Shown piece by piece: positions 9,467 through 17,159 of a stretch of DNA of 64,000 nucleotides. The notes under the pieces were generated by a model. It was not told the origin of the DNA. It worked only from the letters and a program-made list of their open reading frames with translations, and did not search any database. The DNA comes from Shewanella colwelliana ATCC 39565 (GTDB lineage Bacteria; Pseudomonadota; Gammaproteobacteria; Enterobacterales; Shewanellaceae): the NCBI RefSeq assembly GCF_000518705.1, contig NZ_KI912479.1, forward strand, positions 226,530 to 290,529. Reading direction: 5' to 3'. Each line of letters starts with the position of its first letter. Position 1 is the first letter of the stretch. Position numbers and translations under genes: made by a program.

Positions 9467-9557
9467 GGAGAGATGGCAGAGTGGTCGAATGCACCGGTCT
9501 TGAAAACCGGCACGGGTTTATAGCCCGTCTAGGGTTCAAATCCCTATCTCTCCGCCA
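9467..9557 (+). tRNA. tRNA-Ser (TGA)
   Basis: A class II tRNA of 91 nt including CCA. The acceptor arms GGAGAGA and TCTCTCC pair perfectly. The anticodon loop CTTGAAA carries TGA, and the long variable arm (CACGGGTTTATAGCCCGT) is typical of serine tRNAs. Confidence 0.97.
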
Positions 9558-9567
9558 CATTAAGACA

Positions 9568-9596
9568 AAGGGCTTCCAGTAATGGAAGCCCTTTTT
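9568..9596 (+). terminator. Terminator after tRNA-Ser
   Basis: An 11-bp perfect stem, AAGGGCTTCCA / TGGAAGCCCTT with loop GTAA, is followed by TTT. Confidence 0.85.
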
Positions 9597-9621
9597 CGTT
9601 TTAAGCTTCGACGTGAGCGAC

Positions 9622-9792
9622 TTATCTCTCCTTGAGAATGGAGGTTGTTTGCACCTTGGGTTCCTCTTTGATAAATGCCTGTCCAATCAGCTTCACATTA
9701 AAAGGGCTACCAGCAGAGTTATCTTTGCTTTGCATTCTCACTCTGAATGAATCGCCGCTTAAGCTCATTTCCCCATCATAATAATTGTCATA
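9622..9792 (-). pseudogene. Short decayed coding remnant (3' end of an unknown gene)
   Basis: On the minus strand a frame runs open for 56 codons from just after a TGA to a TAA at 9622. It contains protein-like text such as DNYYDGEMSLSGDSFRVRM and FNVKLIGQAFIKEEPKV. An internal ATG at 9766-9768 would give 48 residues, with GGGG just upstream. One frame over, the sequence immediately before the TGA reads SINKRANCTDM. A single frameshift would therefore join the two parts naturally, which suggests a decaying gene rather than a designed small ORF. I do not recognise the family. It sits between the tRNA-Ser terminator and the prp promoter. A genuine small protein is the alternative. Confidence 0.4.
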
Positions 9793-9842
9793 TCAGTGCA
9801 GTTAGCACGCTTGTTAATACTTTAGTCTACTTATTAACATTT

Positions 9843-9852
9843 TTGTCGACAA
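9843..9852. promoter_or_regulatory. Putative PrpR operator 1
   Basis: The perfect 10-bp palindrome TTGTCGACAA, 16 bases upstream of the predicted -35 box. The same palindrome recurs at 9895-9904. I recall this as the motif assigned to the GntR-type propionate regulator in Shewanella, but that is from memory. Confidence 0.7.
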
Positions 9853-9867
9853 TATAGCCGTTTAAAG

Positions 9868-9896
9868 TTGAATTATTGCCTATATCACTCTATATT
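9868..9896 (+). promoter_or_regulatory. Promoter of the prpR-prpBC-acnD-prpF operon
   Basis: -35 TTGAAT (9868-9873) and -10 TATATT (9891-9896) are separated by exactly 17 bases. The -10 box shares two bases with operator 2, and operator 1 lies just upstream of the -35 box. A bound repressor could therefore block or loop over RNA polymerase. This is inferred from layout only. Confidence 0.65.
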
Positions 9897-9904
9897 GTCG
9901 ACAA
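9895..9904. promoter_or_regulatory. Putative PrpR operator 2, overlapping the -10 box
   Basis: A second perfect TTGTCGACAA, 52 bp centre-to-centre from operator 1. It overlaps the -10 hexamer and is 30 bp upstream of the prpR start. The layout indicates negative autoregulation. Confidence 0.7.
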
Positions 9905-9934
9905 CGTAAATAATTAGCTAGGTTTAACCATCTG

Positions 9935-10591
9935 ATGACAAGCCCCGTTAAACAGCCCGTTACCGCAGCAGATAAGACCTTTTATCAACTCAGGTTAGAT
10001 ATCGTCGAAGGCGAAATTACGGCTGGCTCTAAGCTAAGTGAAACTGAATTGTCGACAAAGTATGGCGTCAGCCGCGCCGTGATCCGTGAAGCGATAAATC
10101 GGTTAGAGTCGTGTCATATTGTTGAGCGTAAAGCCAATGTTGGTGCAAGAGTCGTGGCGTTAACCGCTGACGGGCTTTTAGCGTTATACCAAGTACGAGA
10201 ATCCCTAGAGGGTATGGCTGCACGATTAGCGGCAAAAAATATGACTGACGGTGAGATTAACGAACTGGAAGCCTTACTTAACAGCCACTTTAAAGATGTA
10301 AAACAGGGGGAGTCATACTATCAAGAGGCGGGTGATGTGGATTTTCATTATCGCATCATACTTGGCAGTAAAAATAAGCACCTTATCGCGATGCTATTTG
10401 ATGGCATTTATCATTTAGTCCGCATGTATCGAGTGCAGCTGGGTATGGCTGGTCCGCGGGTAACAACCGCTTTTGATGAACACAAGCATATCGTACAGGC
10501 GATAGCTAACCGAGATGAAGAGTTGGCAGAGATGTTAATGCGTCGCCATATCATGTATTCAAAAAATAATATTCATAGCAAGCTTTCATAA
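9935..10591 (+). CDS. prpR: GntR/FadR-subfamily regulator of the propionate operon
   Basis: A 218-residue one-component repressor type. The winged helix-turn-helix covers about residues 9-75 (GSKLSETELSTKYGVSRAVI), and an FCD all-helical ligand domain covers about 85-205. The FCD metal or acid ligands are visible as DVDFHYR, DEHKH and RRHI. It is the first gene of the prp operon, 24 bases before prpB. It has two palindromes of its likely binding site in its own promoter, which suggests control by a methylcitrate-pathway intermediate. The name follows the pathway; it is unrelated to the sigma-54-dependent PrpR of E. coli. The ribosome binding site is weak. Confidence 0.85.
   Translation: MTSPVKQPVTAADKTFYQLRLDIVEGEITAGSKLSETELSTKYGVSRAVIREAINRLESCHIVERKANVGARVVALTADGLLALYQVRESLEGMAARLAAKNMTDGEINELEALLNSHFKDVKQGESYYQEAGDVDFHYRIILGSKNKHLIAMLFDGIYHLVRMYRVQLGMAGPRVTTAFDEHKHIVQAIANRDEELAEMLMRRHIMYSKNNIHSKLS
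10049..10058. promoter_or_regulatory. Third TTGTCGACAA palindrome, inside prpR
   Basis: The same perfect 10-bp palindrome as the two operators, 154 bp downstream of operator 2. It encodes part of the conserved helix-turn-helix text (ELSTK). It may be an auxiliary operator or a coincidence of codon choice. Confidence 0.3.
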
Positions 10592-10615
10592 ATCAAACAT
10601 TAAGAGGAATCGAGC

Positions 10616-11494
10616 ATGAGCGCAGGTAAAAAGTTTCGTCAAGCGTTAGCCGACAATAAGCCACTGCAGATTGTAGGCACGATTAACGCCTACTCAGCCA
10701 TGATGGCTAAACAGATAGGCCATAAGGCTATTTACCTATCCGGTGGTGGGGTGGCCAATGCTTCCTATGGATTACCTGATCTAGGGATGACCTCACTTAA
10801 TGATGTGATTGTTGATGTGCAGCGAATTACCGCCGCTTGTGATCTGCCGCTTTTGGTGGATATCGACACGGGATGGGGTGGGGCATTTAATATTGCCAAA
10901 ACTATCCGCGACATGGAAAAAGCGGGCGCAGCGGCAGTGCATATGGAAGACCAAGTTGCGCAAAAACGCTGTGGTCACCGTCCTAATAAAGAGATTGTGT
11001 CAACAGAAGAGATGGTGGATCGTATTAAGGCTGCGGTTGATGCTCGCACCGATCCCGATTTCTTTATCATGGCACGCACCGATGCATTTGCTCAAGAAGG
11101 ATTAGAAGCGGCTATCACAAGAGCCAAAGCTTATATTACGGCAGGTGCCGACGGTATTTTTGCCGAAGCGGTACAAACTGAGGCGCATTATCGCGCTTTT
11201 GCCGAAGCACTGGATGTCCCGATTTTGGCTAACATTACCGAGTTTGGGCAGACTGAACTGTGGAATAAACAGCAGCTAGGAGACTGGGGAGCAGACATGG
11301 TGTTATACCCTCTGAGTGCCTTCAGGGCGATGAATAAAGCGGCTGAGAATGTCTATAACGCCATTCTCAACGATGGTGATCAAAAAGCCGTTGTCGACAC
11401 CATGCAAACGCGTATGGATCTTTATGATTATCTTGGTTACCACGATTACGAGCAGAAGCTAGATAGCCTATTTGCTGAAGGTAAGAATAAGTAA
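10616..11494 (+). CDS. prpB: 2-methylisocitrate lyase PrpB
   Basis: A 292-residue member of the isocitrate lyase/PEP mutase family. It cleaves 2-methylisocitrate to pyruvate and succinate, the last step of the 2-methylcitrate cycle. The catalytic KRCGH signature is at residues 117-121 with Cys119. The Mg-binding acidic cluster is visible as VDIDTGWG (81-88) and HMEDQ (109-113). The length is normal for PrpB and much shorter than AceA. A clear AGAGGAA precedes the ATG. It lies between prpR and prpC. Confidence 0.96.
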   Translation: MSAGKKFRQALADNKPLQIVGTINAYSAMMAKQIGHKAIYLSGGGVANASYGLPDLGMTSLNDVIVDVQRITAACDLPLLVDIDTGWGGAFNIAKTIRDMEKAGAAAVHMEDQVAQKRCGHRPNKEIVSTEEMVDRIKAAVDARTDPDFFIMARTDAFAQEGLEAAITRAKAYITAGADGIFAEAVQTEAHYRAFAEALDVPILANITEFGQTELWNKQQLGDWGADMVLYPLSAFRAMNKAAENVYNAILNDGDQKAVVDTMQTRMDLYDYLGYHDYEQKLDSLFAEGKNK

Positions 11495-11567
11495 TACAAC
11501 AGCAACAATGTAAACCCTACAACTTTAGCCTTGTGCTAGGGGCAGATAAAAATAATAGGAATAAGTT

Positions 11568-12692
11568 ATGGTTGATAAGAAATTAAGTGGCGCAGGCCTT
11601 CGTGGTCAAAGCGCAGGTGAAACAGCCCTGTGTACCGTGGGAAAATCAGGTTCTGGTTTAACCTATTGTGGTTACGATGTTTCTGATTTGGCAGATAATG
11701 CTACTTTCGAAGAGGTGGCCTATTTACTCTTTAATGGTGAGTTGCCAACCGCTGCGCAGCTTGATAGTTATAAGAGTGAGTTAATGGTGCTGCGTGATCT
11801 GCCGCCAGCACTTAAAAAGGTGCTACAACTTATTCCTGCTGATGCTCACCCAATGGATGTGATGCGCACGGGGTGCTCATTTTTGGGTAATTTAGAGCCT
11901 GAAAATGATTTCTCTACGCAACATCAAGCGGCCAATCGCCTGCTAGCGGCATTCCCTGCCATCATGTGCTATTGGTATAAATTTAGCCATGATGGGGTTG
12001 AAATCGATTGTGTCACCGATGAGGATTCAATTGGTGGTCATTTCTTAAAACTACTTAATGGCACTAGCCCATCGGCGCAACATCGCCGTGTGATGGATGT
12101 GTCGTTAATTCTCTATGCTGAGCATGAATTTAACGCTTCAACCTTCACTGCCCGTGTTTGTGCTTCGACTTTATCTGACATGTATTCGTGCATTACAGGT
12201 GCTATCGGTTCACTGCGTGGCCCCTTACATGGTGGTGCTAATGAAGCCGCAATGGAGATGATTCAGAAGTTTAGTTCACCTGCCGATGCCAAAGAGCAGA
12301 TGGCTGGCATGTTAGTGCGTAAAGAGAAGATCATGGGCTTTGGCCATGCTATCTATCGCGAGTCAGATCCGCGTAATGTCATTATCAAAGCTTGGTCGGA
12401 AAAATTGGCTCATGAGTTTGGCGATACCTCTCTTTATGATATTTCAGTGGCATGTGAAGAGTATATGTGGGACACCAAAAAGCTGTTTTGCAATGCCGAT
12501 TTCTTCCACGCTTCGGCTTATCACTTTATGGGCATCCCCACCAAACTGTTTACACCAATTTTTGTCTGTTCACGCCTTACAGGTTGGGCGGCTCACGTGA
12601 TGGAGCAACGTGCCAATAACCGTATTATTCGTCCTAGTGCGGATTATGTTGGTGCTGAGCCGCGTAAAGTTGTGCCGATCTCCGAGCGTTAG
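11568..12692 (+). CDS. prpC: 2-methylcitrate synthase PrpC
   Basis: A 374-residue citrate synthase-fold enzyme that condenses propionyl-CoA with oxaloacetate. The likely catalytic triad is His221 (GPLHGGAN), His260 (GFGHAIY) and Asp311 (CNADFFH), in the order and context of citrate synthases. The length is that of PrpC, shorter than GltA, and the operon context fixes the substrate. AGGA precedes the start. The 73-base gap after prpB contains no gene. Confidence 0.96.
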   Translation: MVDKKLSGAGLRGQSAGETALCTVGKSGSGLTYCGYDVSDLADNATFEEVAYLLFNGELPTAAQLDSYKSELMVLRDLPPALKKVLQLIPADAHPMDVMRTGCSFLGNLEPENDFSTQHQAANRLLAAFPAIMCYWYKFSHDGVEIDCVTDEDSIGGHFLKLLNGTSPSAQHRRVMDVSLILYAEHEFNASTFTARVCASTLSDMYSCITGAIGSLRGPLHGGANEAAMEMIQKFSSPADAKEQMAGMLVRKEKIMGFGHAIYRESDPRNVIIKAWSEKLAHEFGDTSLYDISVACEEYMWDTKKLFCNADFFHASAYHFMGIPTKLFTPIFVCSRLTGWAAHVMEQRANNRIIRPSADYVGAEPRKVVPISER

Positions 12693-12699
12693 TCAGCCA

Positions 12700-12730
12700 G
12701 AGCAAGCGGCCTATGTTGTAGCGCTTGCTC
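12700..12730 (+). repeat. Intercistronic hairpin between prpC and acnD
   Basis: A perfect 9-bp inverted repeat, GAGCAAGCG / CGCTTGCTC, around a 13-nt loop, starting 8 bases after the prpC stop. There is no T run, so it is more likely an mRNA stability or processing element than a terminator. A hairpin of the same geometry follows acnD. Confidence 0.55.
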
Positions 12731-12780
12731 CTTCTCTATGCACCAATTTGCCATGAAAATTATATTCAATGGATGATGTT

Positions 12781-15372
12781 ATGAATACTACCCATCGTAA
12801 ACCGCTTCCGGGAACCCAACTCGACTATTTCGATACGCGCAGCGCTGTTGATGCCATTACAGCAGGTGCCTACGACAAACTTCCCTATACCTCGCGAGTA
12901 TTGGCAGAAAACTTGGTTCGCCGCTGCGATCCAGAAACACTCGACGCTTCATTAACCCAGCTTATTGACCGCAAGCGTGATCTAGACTTTCCGTGGTATC
13001 CCGCCCGCGTGGTGTGTCATGACATTCTCGGTCAAACTGCACTGGTTGATTTGGCAGGACTTAGGGATGCCATTGCTGAAAAAGGTGGTGACCCATCGGA
13101 GGTTAATCCTGTCGTTCCAACCCAATTAATTGTTGATCACTCCTTGGCGGTAGAGCATGCAGGTTTCGAAAAAGACGCCTTTGCCAAAAACCGAGCGATT
13201 GAAGATCGTCGTAACGAAGACAGATTCCACTTTATCAACTGGACTAAGAAAGCGTTTAAAAATGTTGATGTTATCCAACCGGGTAACGGCATTATGCATC
13301 AAATTAATTTGGAGAAGATGTCGCCGGTTGTGCAAACAGTTAACGGTGTAGCCTTTCCTGATACCTTAGTGGGTACTGACAGCCATACCCCTCATGTTGA
13401 TGCACTTGGGGTGATCGCCATAGGTGTTGGTGGGCTCGAAGCAGAGAATGTTATGTTAGGTAGAGCCTCTTATATGCGTCTACCGGATATCATTGGTGTC
13501 GAGTTAACGGGGAAGCGACAGCTTGGTATTACTGCAACTGACATCGTTTTGGCCCTCACCGAGTTTTTGCGTGGTCAGAAAGTCGTCTCATCTTACTTGG
13601 AGTTCTTTGGCGATGGCGCAGCGGAGTTAACCTTAGGCGACCGGGCGACCATTTCCAATATGACGCCAGAGTTTGGTGCGTCGGCTGGCATGTTCTATAT
13701 CGATCAGCAAACCATTGACTACTTGACGATCACTGGTCGTGACAGTGAGCAAGTTAAGTTAGTAGAGACCTATGCCAAACAGACTGGCCTGTGGGCTGAT
13801 AGCCTTAAAAATGCTCAATATGAGCGTGTGCTAAAATTTGACCTGTCGACGGTTGTACGCAACATCGCGGGTCCGTCAAACCCCCATCGCCGTGTCGCCA
13901 CCTCAGACCTTGCTGCACAGGGCATTAGTGGTGTGGTGGAAAATGAAGCGGACTTAATGCCTGATGGTGCGGTTATCATTGCCGCTATTACAAGTTGTAC
14001 TAACACCAGTAACCCACGTAACGTGATTGCAGCAGCGCTATTGGCCAAGAAAGCGAATGAGCTGGGGCTAACCCGTAAACCTTGGGTGAAAACCTCATTT
14101 GCCCCAGGCTCTAAAGTGGCACAACTTTACCTGGAAGATGCCAAACTCTTAGGTGAGCTTGAACAGTTAGGTTTTGGTATTGTTGGTTTTGCTTGCACCA
14201 CCTGCAACGGCATGAGCGGTGCGTTGGACCCTGCGATACAGCAAGAGGTGATAGAGCGCGATCTCTATGCGACGGCTGTTTTATCAGGCAACCGAAATTT
14301 TGACGGTCGTATTCACCCATATGCGAAACAAGCCTTCTTGGCATCACCACCATTGGTTGTGGCCTATGCCATTGCTGGCACGATACGCTTTGATATTGAA
14401 AAAGATGTATTGGGTACCGATGCGTCGGGCACACCGATACGCCTTAAAGATATTTGGCCGAGCGATGAAGAGATTGATGCGATTGTTAAAGCGAGCGTTA
14501 AACCTGAGCAGTTTAGAGAGGTCTATACGCCGATGTTTGACCTCAAAGTCGATTACGGTGAGCAGATTAGTCCACTCTATGATTGGCGCCCACAGAGCAC
14601 CTATATTCGTCGCCCACCCTATTGGGAAGGTGCTTTGGCGGGGGAACGCTCACTTAAAGGAATGCGACCACTAGCGGTACTTGGCGACAATATCACGACT
14701 GATCACCTCTCACCTTCTAATGCTATTTTGGCAAGTAGCGCAGCGGGTGAATACCTGAGCAAAATGGGCTTACCTGAGGTTGATTTTAACTCTTATGCGA
14801 CCCATAGGGGAGATCACCTGACGGCGCAACGTGCAACGTTTGCTAATCCTAAGTTACTCAATGAGATGGTGCAGAATAATGGCGAAATAAAGCAGGGCTC
14901 TTTTGCTCGTATTGAGCCAGAAGGCCAAGTTACGCGTATGTGGGAAGCGATTGAAACCTATATGGATCGCAAGCAGCCACTGATCATTGTCGCGGGTGCT
15001 GATTATGGCCAAGGTTCCTCAAGAGACTGGGCCGCTAAAGGGGTTCGCCTTGCGGGCGTTGAAGCGATTATTGCCGAGGGATTTGAGCGTATTCATCGCA
15101 CCAACCTCGTTGGTATGGGGGTATTGCCGTTAGAGTTTGTTAACGGTGAGAACCGCCATACCTATGGTATTACTGGCAGTGAGACCTTCGATGTTGTGGG
15201 TGAACCCACACCTAGAGCTTTGCTCAAGGTGGTGATGAATCGTGCCAATGGTGAGCGTGTAACGATCCCGGTAACGTGTCGTCTTGACACTGCCGATGAA
15301 GTACTCGTCTATCAAGCGGGGGGGGTACTGCAACGCTTTGCGCAAGATTTTTTAGAAGCAAAAAAGGCTTGA
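12781..15372 (+). CDS. acnD: Fe-S 2-methylcitrate dehydratase AcnD
   Basis: An 863-residue aconitase-superfamily enzyme that dehydrates 2-methylcitrate and needs PrpF to complete the route to methylisocitrate. The [4Fe-4S] ligands are Cys406 (SCTNTSN), Cys472 and Cys475 (CTTCNG). The C-terminal swivel domain shows GADYGQGSSRDWAAKG. The presence of AcnD plus PrpF replaces PrpD, as in Shewanella and Vibrio. I chose the ATG at 12781 because GGATG precedes it. An in-frame ATG 12 bases upstream has no ribosome binding site. Confidence 0.95.
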   Translation: MNTTHRKPLPGTQLDYFDTRSAVDAITAGAYDKLPYTSRVLAENLVRRCDPETLDASLTQLIDRKRDLDFPWYPARVVCHDILGQTALVDLAGLRDAIAEKGGDPSEVNPVVPTQLIVDHSLAVEHAGFEKDAFAKNRAIEDRRNEDRFHFINWTKKAFKNVDVIQPGNGIMHQINLEKMSPVVQTVNGVAFPDTLVGTDSHTPHVDALGVIAIGVGGLEAENVMLGRASYMRLPDIIGVELTGKRQLGITATDIVLALTEFLRGQKVVSSYLEFFGDGAAELTLGDRATISNMTPEFGASAGMFYIDQQTIDYLTITGRDSEQVKLVETYAKQTGLWADSLKNAQYERVLKFDLSTVVRNIAGPSNPHRRVATSDLAAQGISGVVENEADLMPDGAVIIAAITSCTNTSNPRNVIAAALLAKKANELGLTRKPWVKTSFAPGSKVAQLYLEDAKLLGELEQLGFGIVGFACTTCNGMSGALDPAIQQEVIERDLYATAVLSGNRNFDGRIHPYAKQAFLASPPLVVAYAIAGTIRFDIEKDVLGTDASGTPIRLKDIWPSDEEIDAIVKASVKPEQFREVYTPMFDLKVDYGEQISPLYDWRPQSTYIRRPPYWEGALAGERSLKGMRPLAVLGDNITTDHLSPSNAILASSAAGEYLSKMGLPEVDFNSYATHRGDHLTAQRATFANPKLLNEMVQNNGEIKQGSFARIEPEGQVTRMWEAIETYMDRKQPLIIVAGADYGQGSSRDWAAKGVRLAGVEAIIAEGFERIHRTNLVGMGVLPLEFVNGENRHTYGITGSETFDVVGEPTPRALLKVVMNRANGERVTIPVTCRLDTADEVLVYQAGGVLQRFAQDFLEAKKA

Positions 15373-15379
15373 TAGCACT

Positions 15380-15410
15380 GTGCTGGCTGTTACGCCATGA
15401 GAGCCAGCAC
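15380..15410 (+). repeat. Intercistronic hairpin between acnD and prpF
   Basis: A perfect 9-bp inverted repeat, GTGCTGGCT / AGCCAGCAC, with a 13-nt loop; one further outer T-A pair is possible. It starts 8 bases after the acnD stop and lacks a T run. It has the same arm and loop lengths and the same distance from the stop codon as the hairpin after prpC, but an unrelated sequence. Confidence 0.55.
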
Positions 15411-15436
15411 ATAAAGCCCATAAAAAGGAAAGTGAA

Positions 15437-16606
15437 ATGACTCAGCTAAAAATTCCTGCAACGTATATGCGCGGCGGCACCAGTAAGGGGGTGTTTTTTG
15501 CGCTCAATGATCTGCCTGCTGATGCGCAAACACCGGGCGAAGTAAGAGATGCCTTGCTACTGCGCGTCATAGGTAGCCCAGATCCCTATGGTAAACACAC
15601 CGATGGAATGGGCGGTGCCACCTCCAGTACCAGTAAAACGGTGATTTTATCTAAAAGTGAAAAAGCCGATCATGACGTTGATTACCTATTTGGTCAGGTA
15701 GCTATCGACAAGCCCTTTATTGATTGGAGTGGGAATTGCGGCAACTTGACGGCTGCGGTGGGCGCTTTTGGTATCAGTAATGGCTTAGTAGATAAAAGCC
15801 GCTTACCAACAAATGGAATTGCCCAAGTACGCATTTGGCAAGTAAATATTCAAAAAACTATTATTGCTCACGTGCCAATGGTTGATGGCGCGGTGCGAGA
15901 AACTGGCGACTTTGAACTGGACGGTGTCACTTTTCCAGCGGCTGAAGTACAGGTCGATTTTGTTGACCCTGCCGATGGAGAAGGCGATATGTTCCCCACA
16001 GGTAACTTAGTTGACACATTAGATGTCCCCGGGATTGGTAGTCTATCTGTCACTATGATCAATGCGGGCATCCCCACCATTTTTCTCAATGCCGATGAAA
16101 TCGGTTATCAAGGCACAGAGCTACAAGAAGCCATTAACGGTGATGAGAAGGCGTTAGCCATGTTCGAAACCATTCGTGCTCATGGTGCCTTGAAAATGGG
16201 GCTTATCGACGATATTGAACAAGCACAAATGCGACAGCATACGCCAAAGGTCGCATTTGTGGCGGGTCCGCAGGCCTACATATCGTCTAGCGGTAAAGCA
16301 ATTGCCCAGACCAATATCGACCTGTTAGTGCGTGCGCTGTCAATGGGCAAACTACATCATGCCATGATGGGCACAGCCGCTGTAGCGATAGGCACTGCCG
16401 CAGCGATTCCGGGCACGCTTGTTAATTTGGCTGCGGGTGGGGGTGAGCGCGAAAGTGTGATCTTTGGTCATCCGTCTGGCACTTTAAAAGTGGGTGCTCA
16501 AGCGCATCAGTATAATGGGCGTTGGCAAGTAAACAAAGTGAGTATGAGTCGCAGTGCACGCGTGTTAATGGAAGGCTGGGTTAGGGTTCCTAATGCAATA
16601 AGTTAA
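15437..16606 (+). CDS. prpF: PrpF, AcnD-accessory isomerase
   Basis: A 389-residue protein of the diaminopimelate-epimerase-like PrpF family. With AcnD it converts 2-methylcitrate to 2-methylaconitate, PrpF acting as an aconitate isomerase that feeds the next hydration. The N-terminus has MRGGTSKGVFF, and the central region has WSGNCGNLTAAVG, the cysteine-containing motif of the fold. AAAGGAAAG precedes the ATG. It is the last gene of the operon and is followed by a strong terminator. Confidence 0.94.
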   Translation: MTQLKIPATYMRGGTSKGVFFALNDLPADAQTPGEVRDALLLRVIGSPDPYGKHTDGMGGATSSTSKTVILSKSEKADHDVDYLFGQVAIDKPFIDWSGNCGNLTAAVGAFGISNGLVDKSRLPTNGIAQVRIWQVNIQKTIIAHVPMVDGAVRETGDFELDGVTFPAAEVQVDFVDPADGEGDMFPTGNLVDTLDVPGIGSLSVTMINAGIPTIFLNADEIGYQGTELQEAINGDEKALAMFETIRAHGALKMGLIDDIEQAQMRQHTPKVAFVAGPQAYISSSGKAIAQTNIDLLVRALSMGKLHHAMMGTAAVAIGTAAAIPGTLVNLAAGGGERESVIFGHPSGTLKVGAQAHQYNGRWQVNKVSMSRSARVLMEGWVRVPNAIS

Positions 16607-16619
16607 CTTGTGTTGTGGC

Positions 16620-16650
16620 AAAAAAGGATGCGTTAATGCATCCTTTTTTT
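16620..16650 (+). terminator. Terminator of the prp operon
   Basis: A GGATGC / GCATCC stem with loop GTTAAT, extended by A-T pairs and ending in a 7-T run. Confidence 0.9.
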
Positions 16651-17159
16651 ATGCCTAGATTCGACAAGTGATGATATTTCTCAACAGCGGTCCTATAGCC
16701 AGCATTGCGCCTATTTCATTAACAATCCTATCACTTCAGTGGCCAGAATTGGCGGGGTTATGTCGCTTAGGTGCAATATTCAAAAATTATGGATTAGTAA
16801 AAGTTAACTTAATGTGATCGCTGGCACGCTATTAGATGATTTGGCGGTTATGTTTGTTTTGTATTGTGGAAAATCGAGTCGGCGTCATTGTGTTGCTCTA
16901 AGCGTTTAGAAGTATTGCTTTAGTTCTTTATTGTCTTTATGTCGCCACAATGCGTCAAAGGGTTTGGTATGTTGCTTGTTCTGTATCATGAACAAAAAGT
17001 GAAATAAAAGACTTATAAAATAAACATTTAGCTCACGTTTATTCATAAAAATGCCACAAATATGGGTATTATTTGCTATTATGTTTGTCAGCGAGATTAT
17101 ATCGTTCGCTATCAAAGAATATGATGGTTAATAAAAAAGATAATCTAGGGGTTGATGTA
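16651..17159. other. Intergenic region upstream of the 5'-nucleotidase gene
   Basis: There is no gene I can support in these 509 bases. Two possible control elements are visible. One is the inverted repeat TTGTTC-N8-GAACAA at 16976-16995, a possible operator. The other is an extended -10, TGCTATTAT, at 17074-17082, without a good -35. TGTGATCGCTGGCACG near 16813 resembles half of a CRP site but is weak. Confidence 0.4.

Noticed and set aside
14267..14674. 135-codon open frame within acnD
   Set aside because: Out-of-frame shadow of acnD without any family text.
16671..16817. 48-codon open frame after the prp terminator
   Set aside because: No ribosome site and no recognisable sequence; length is within chance for AT-rich DNA.
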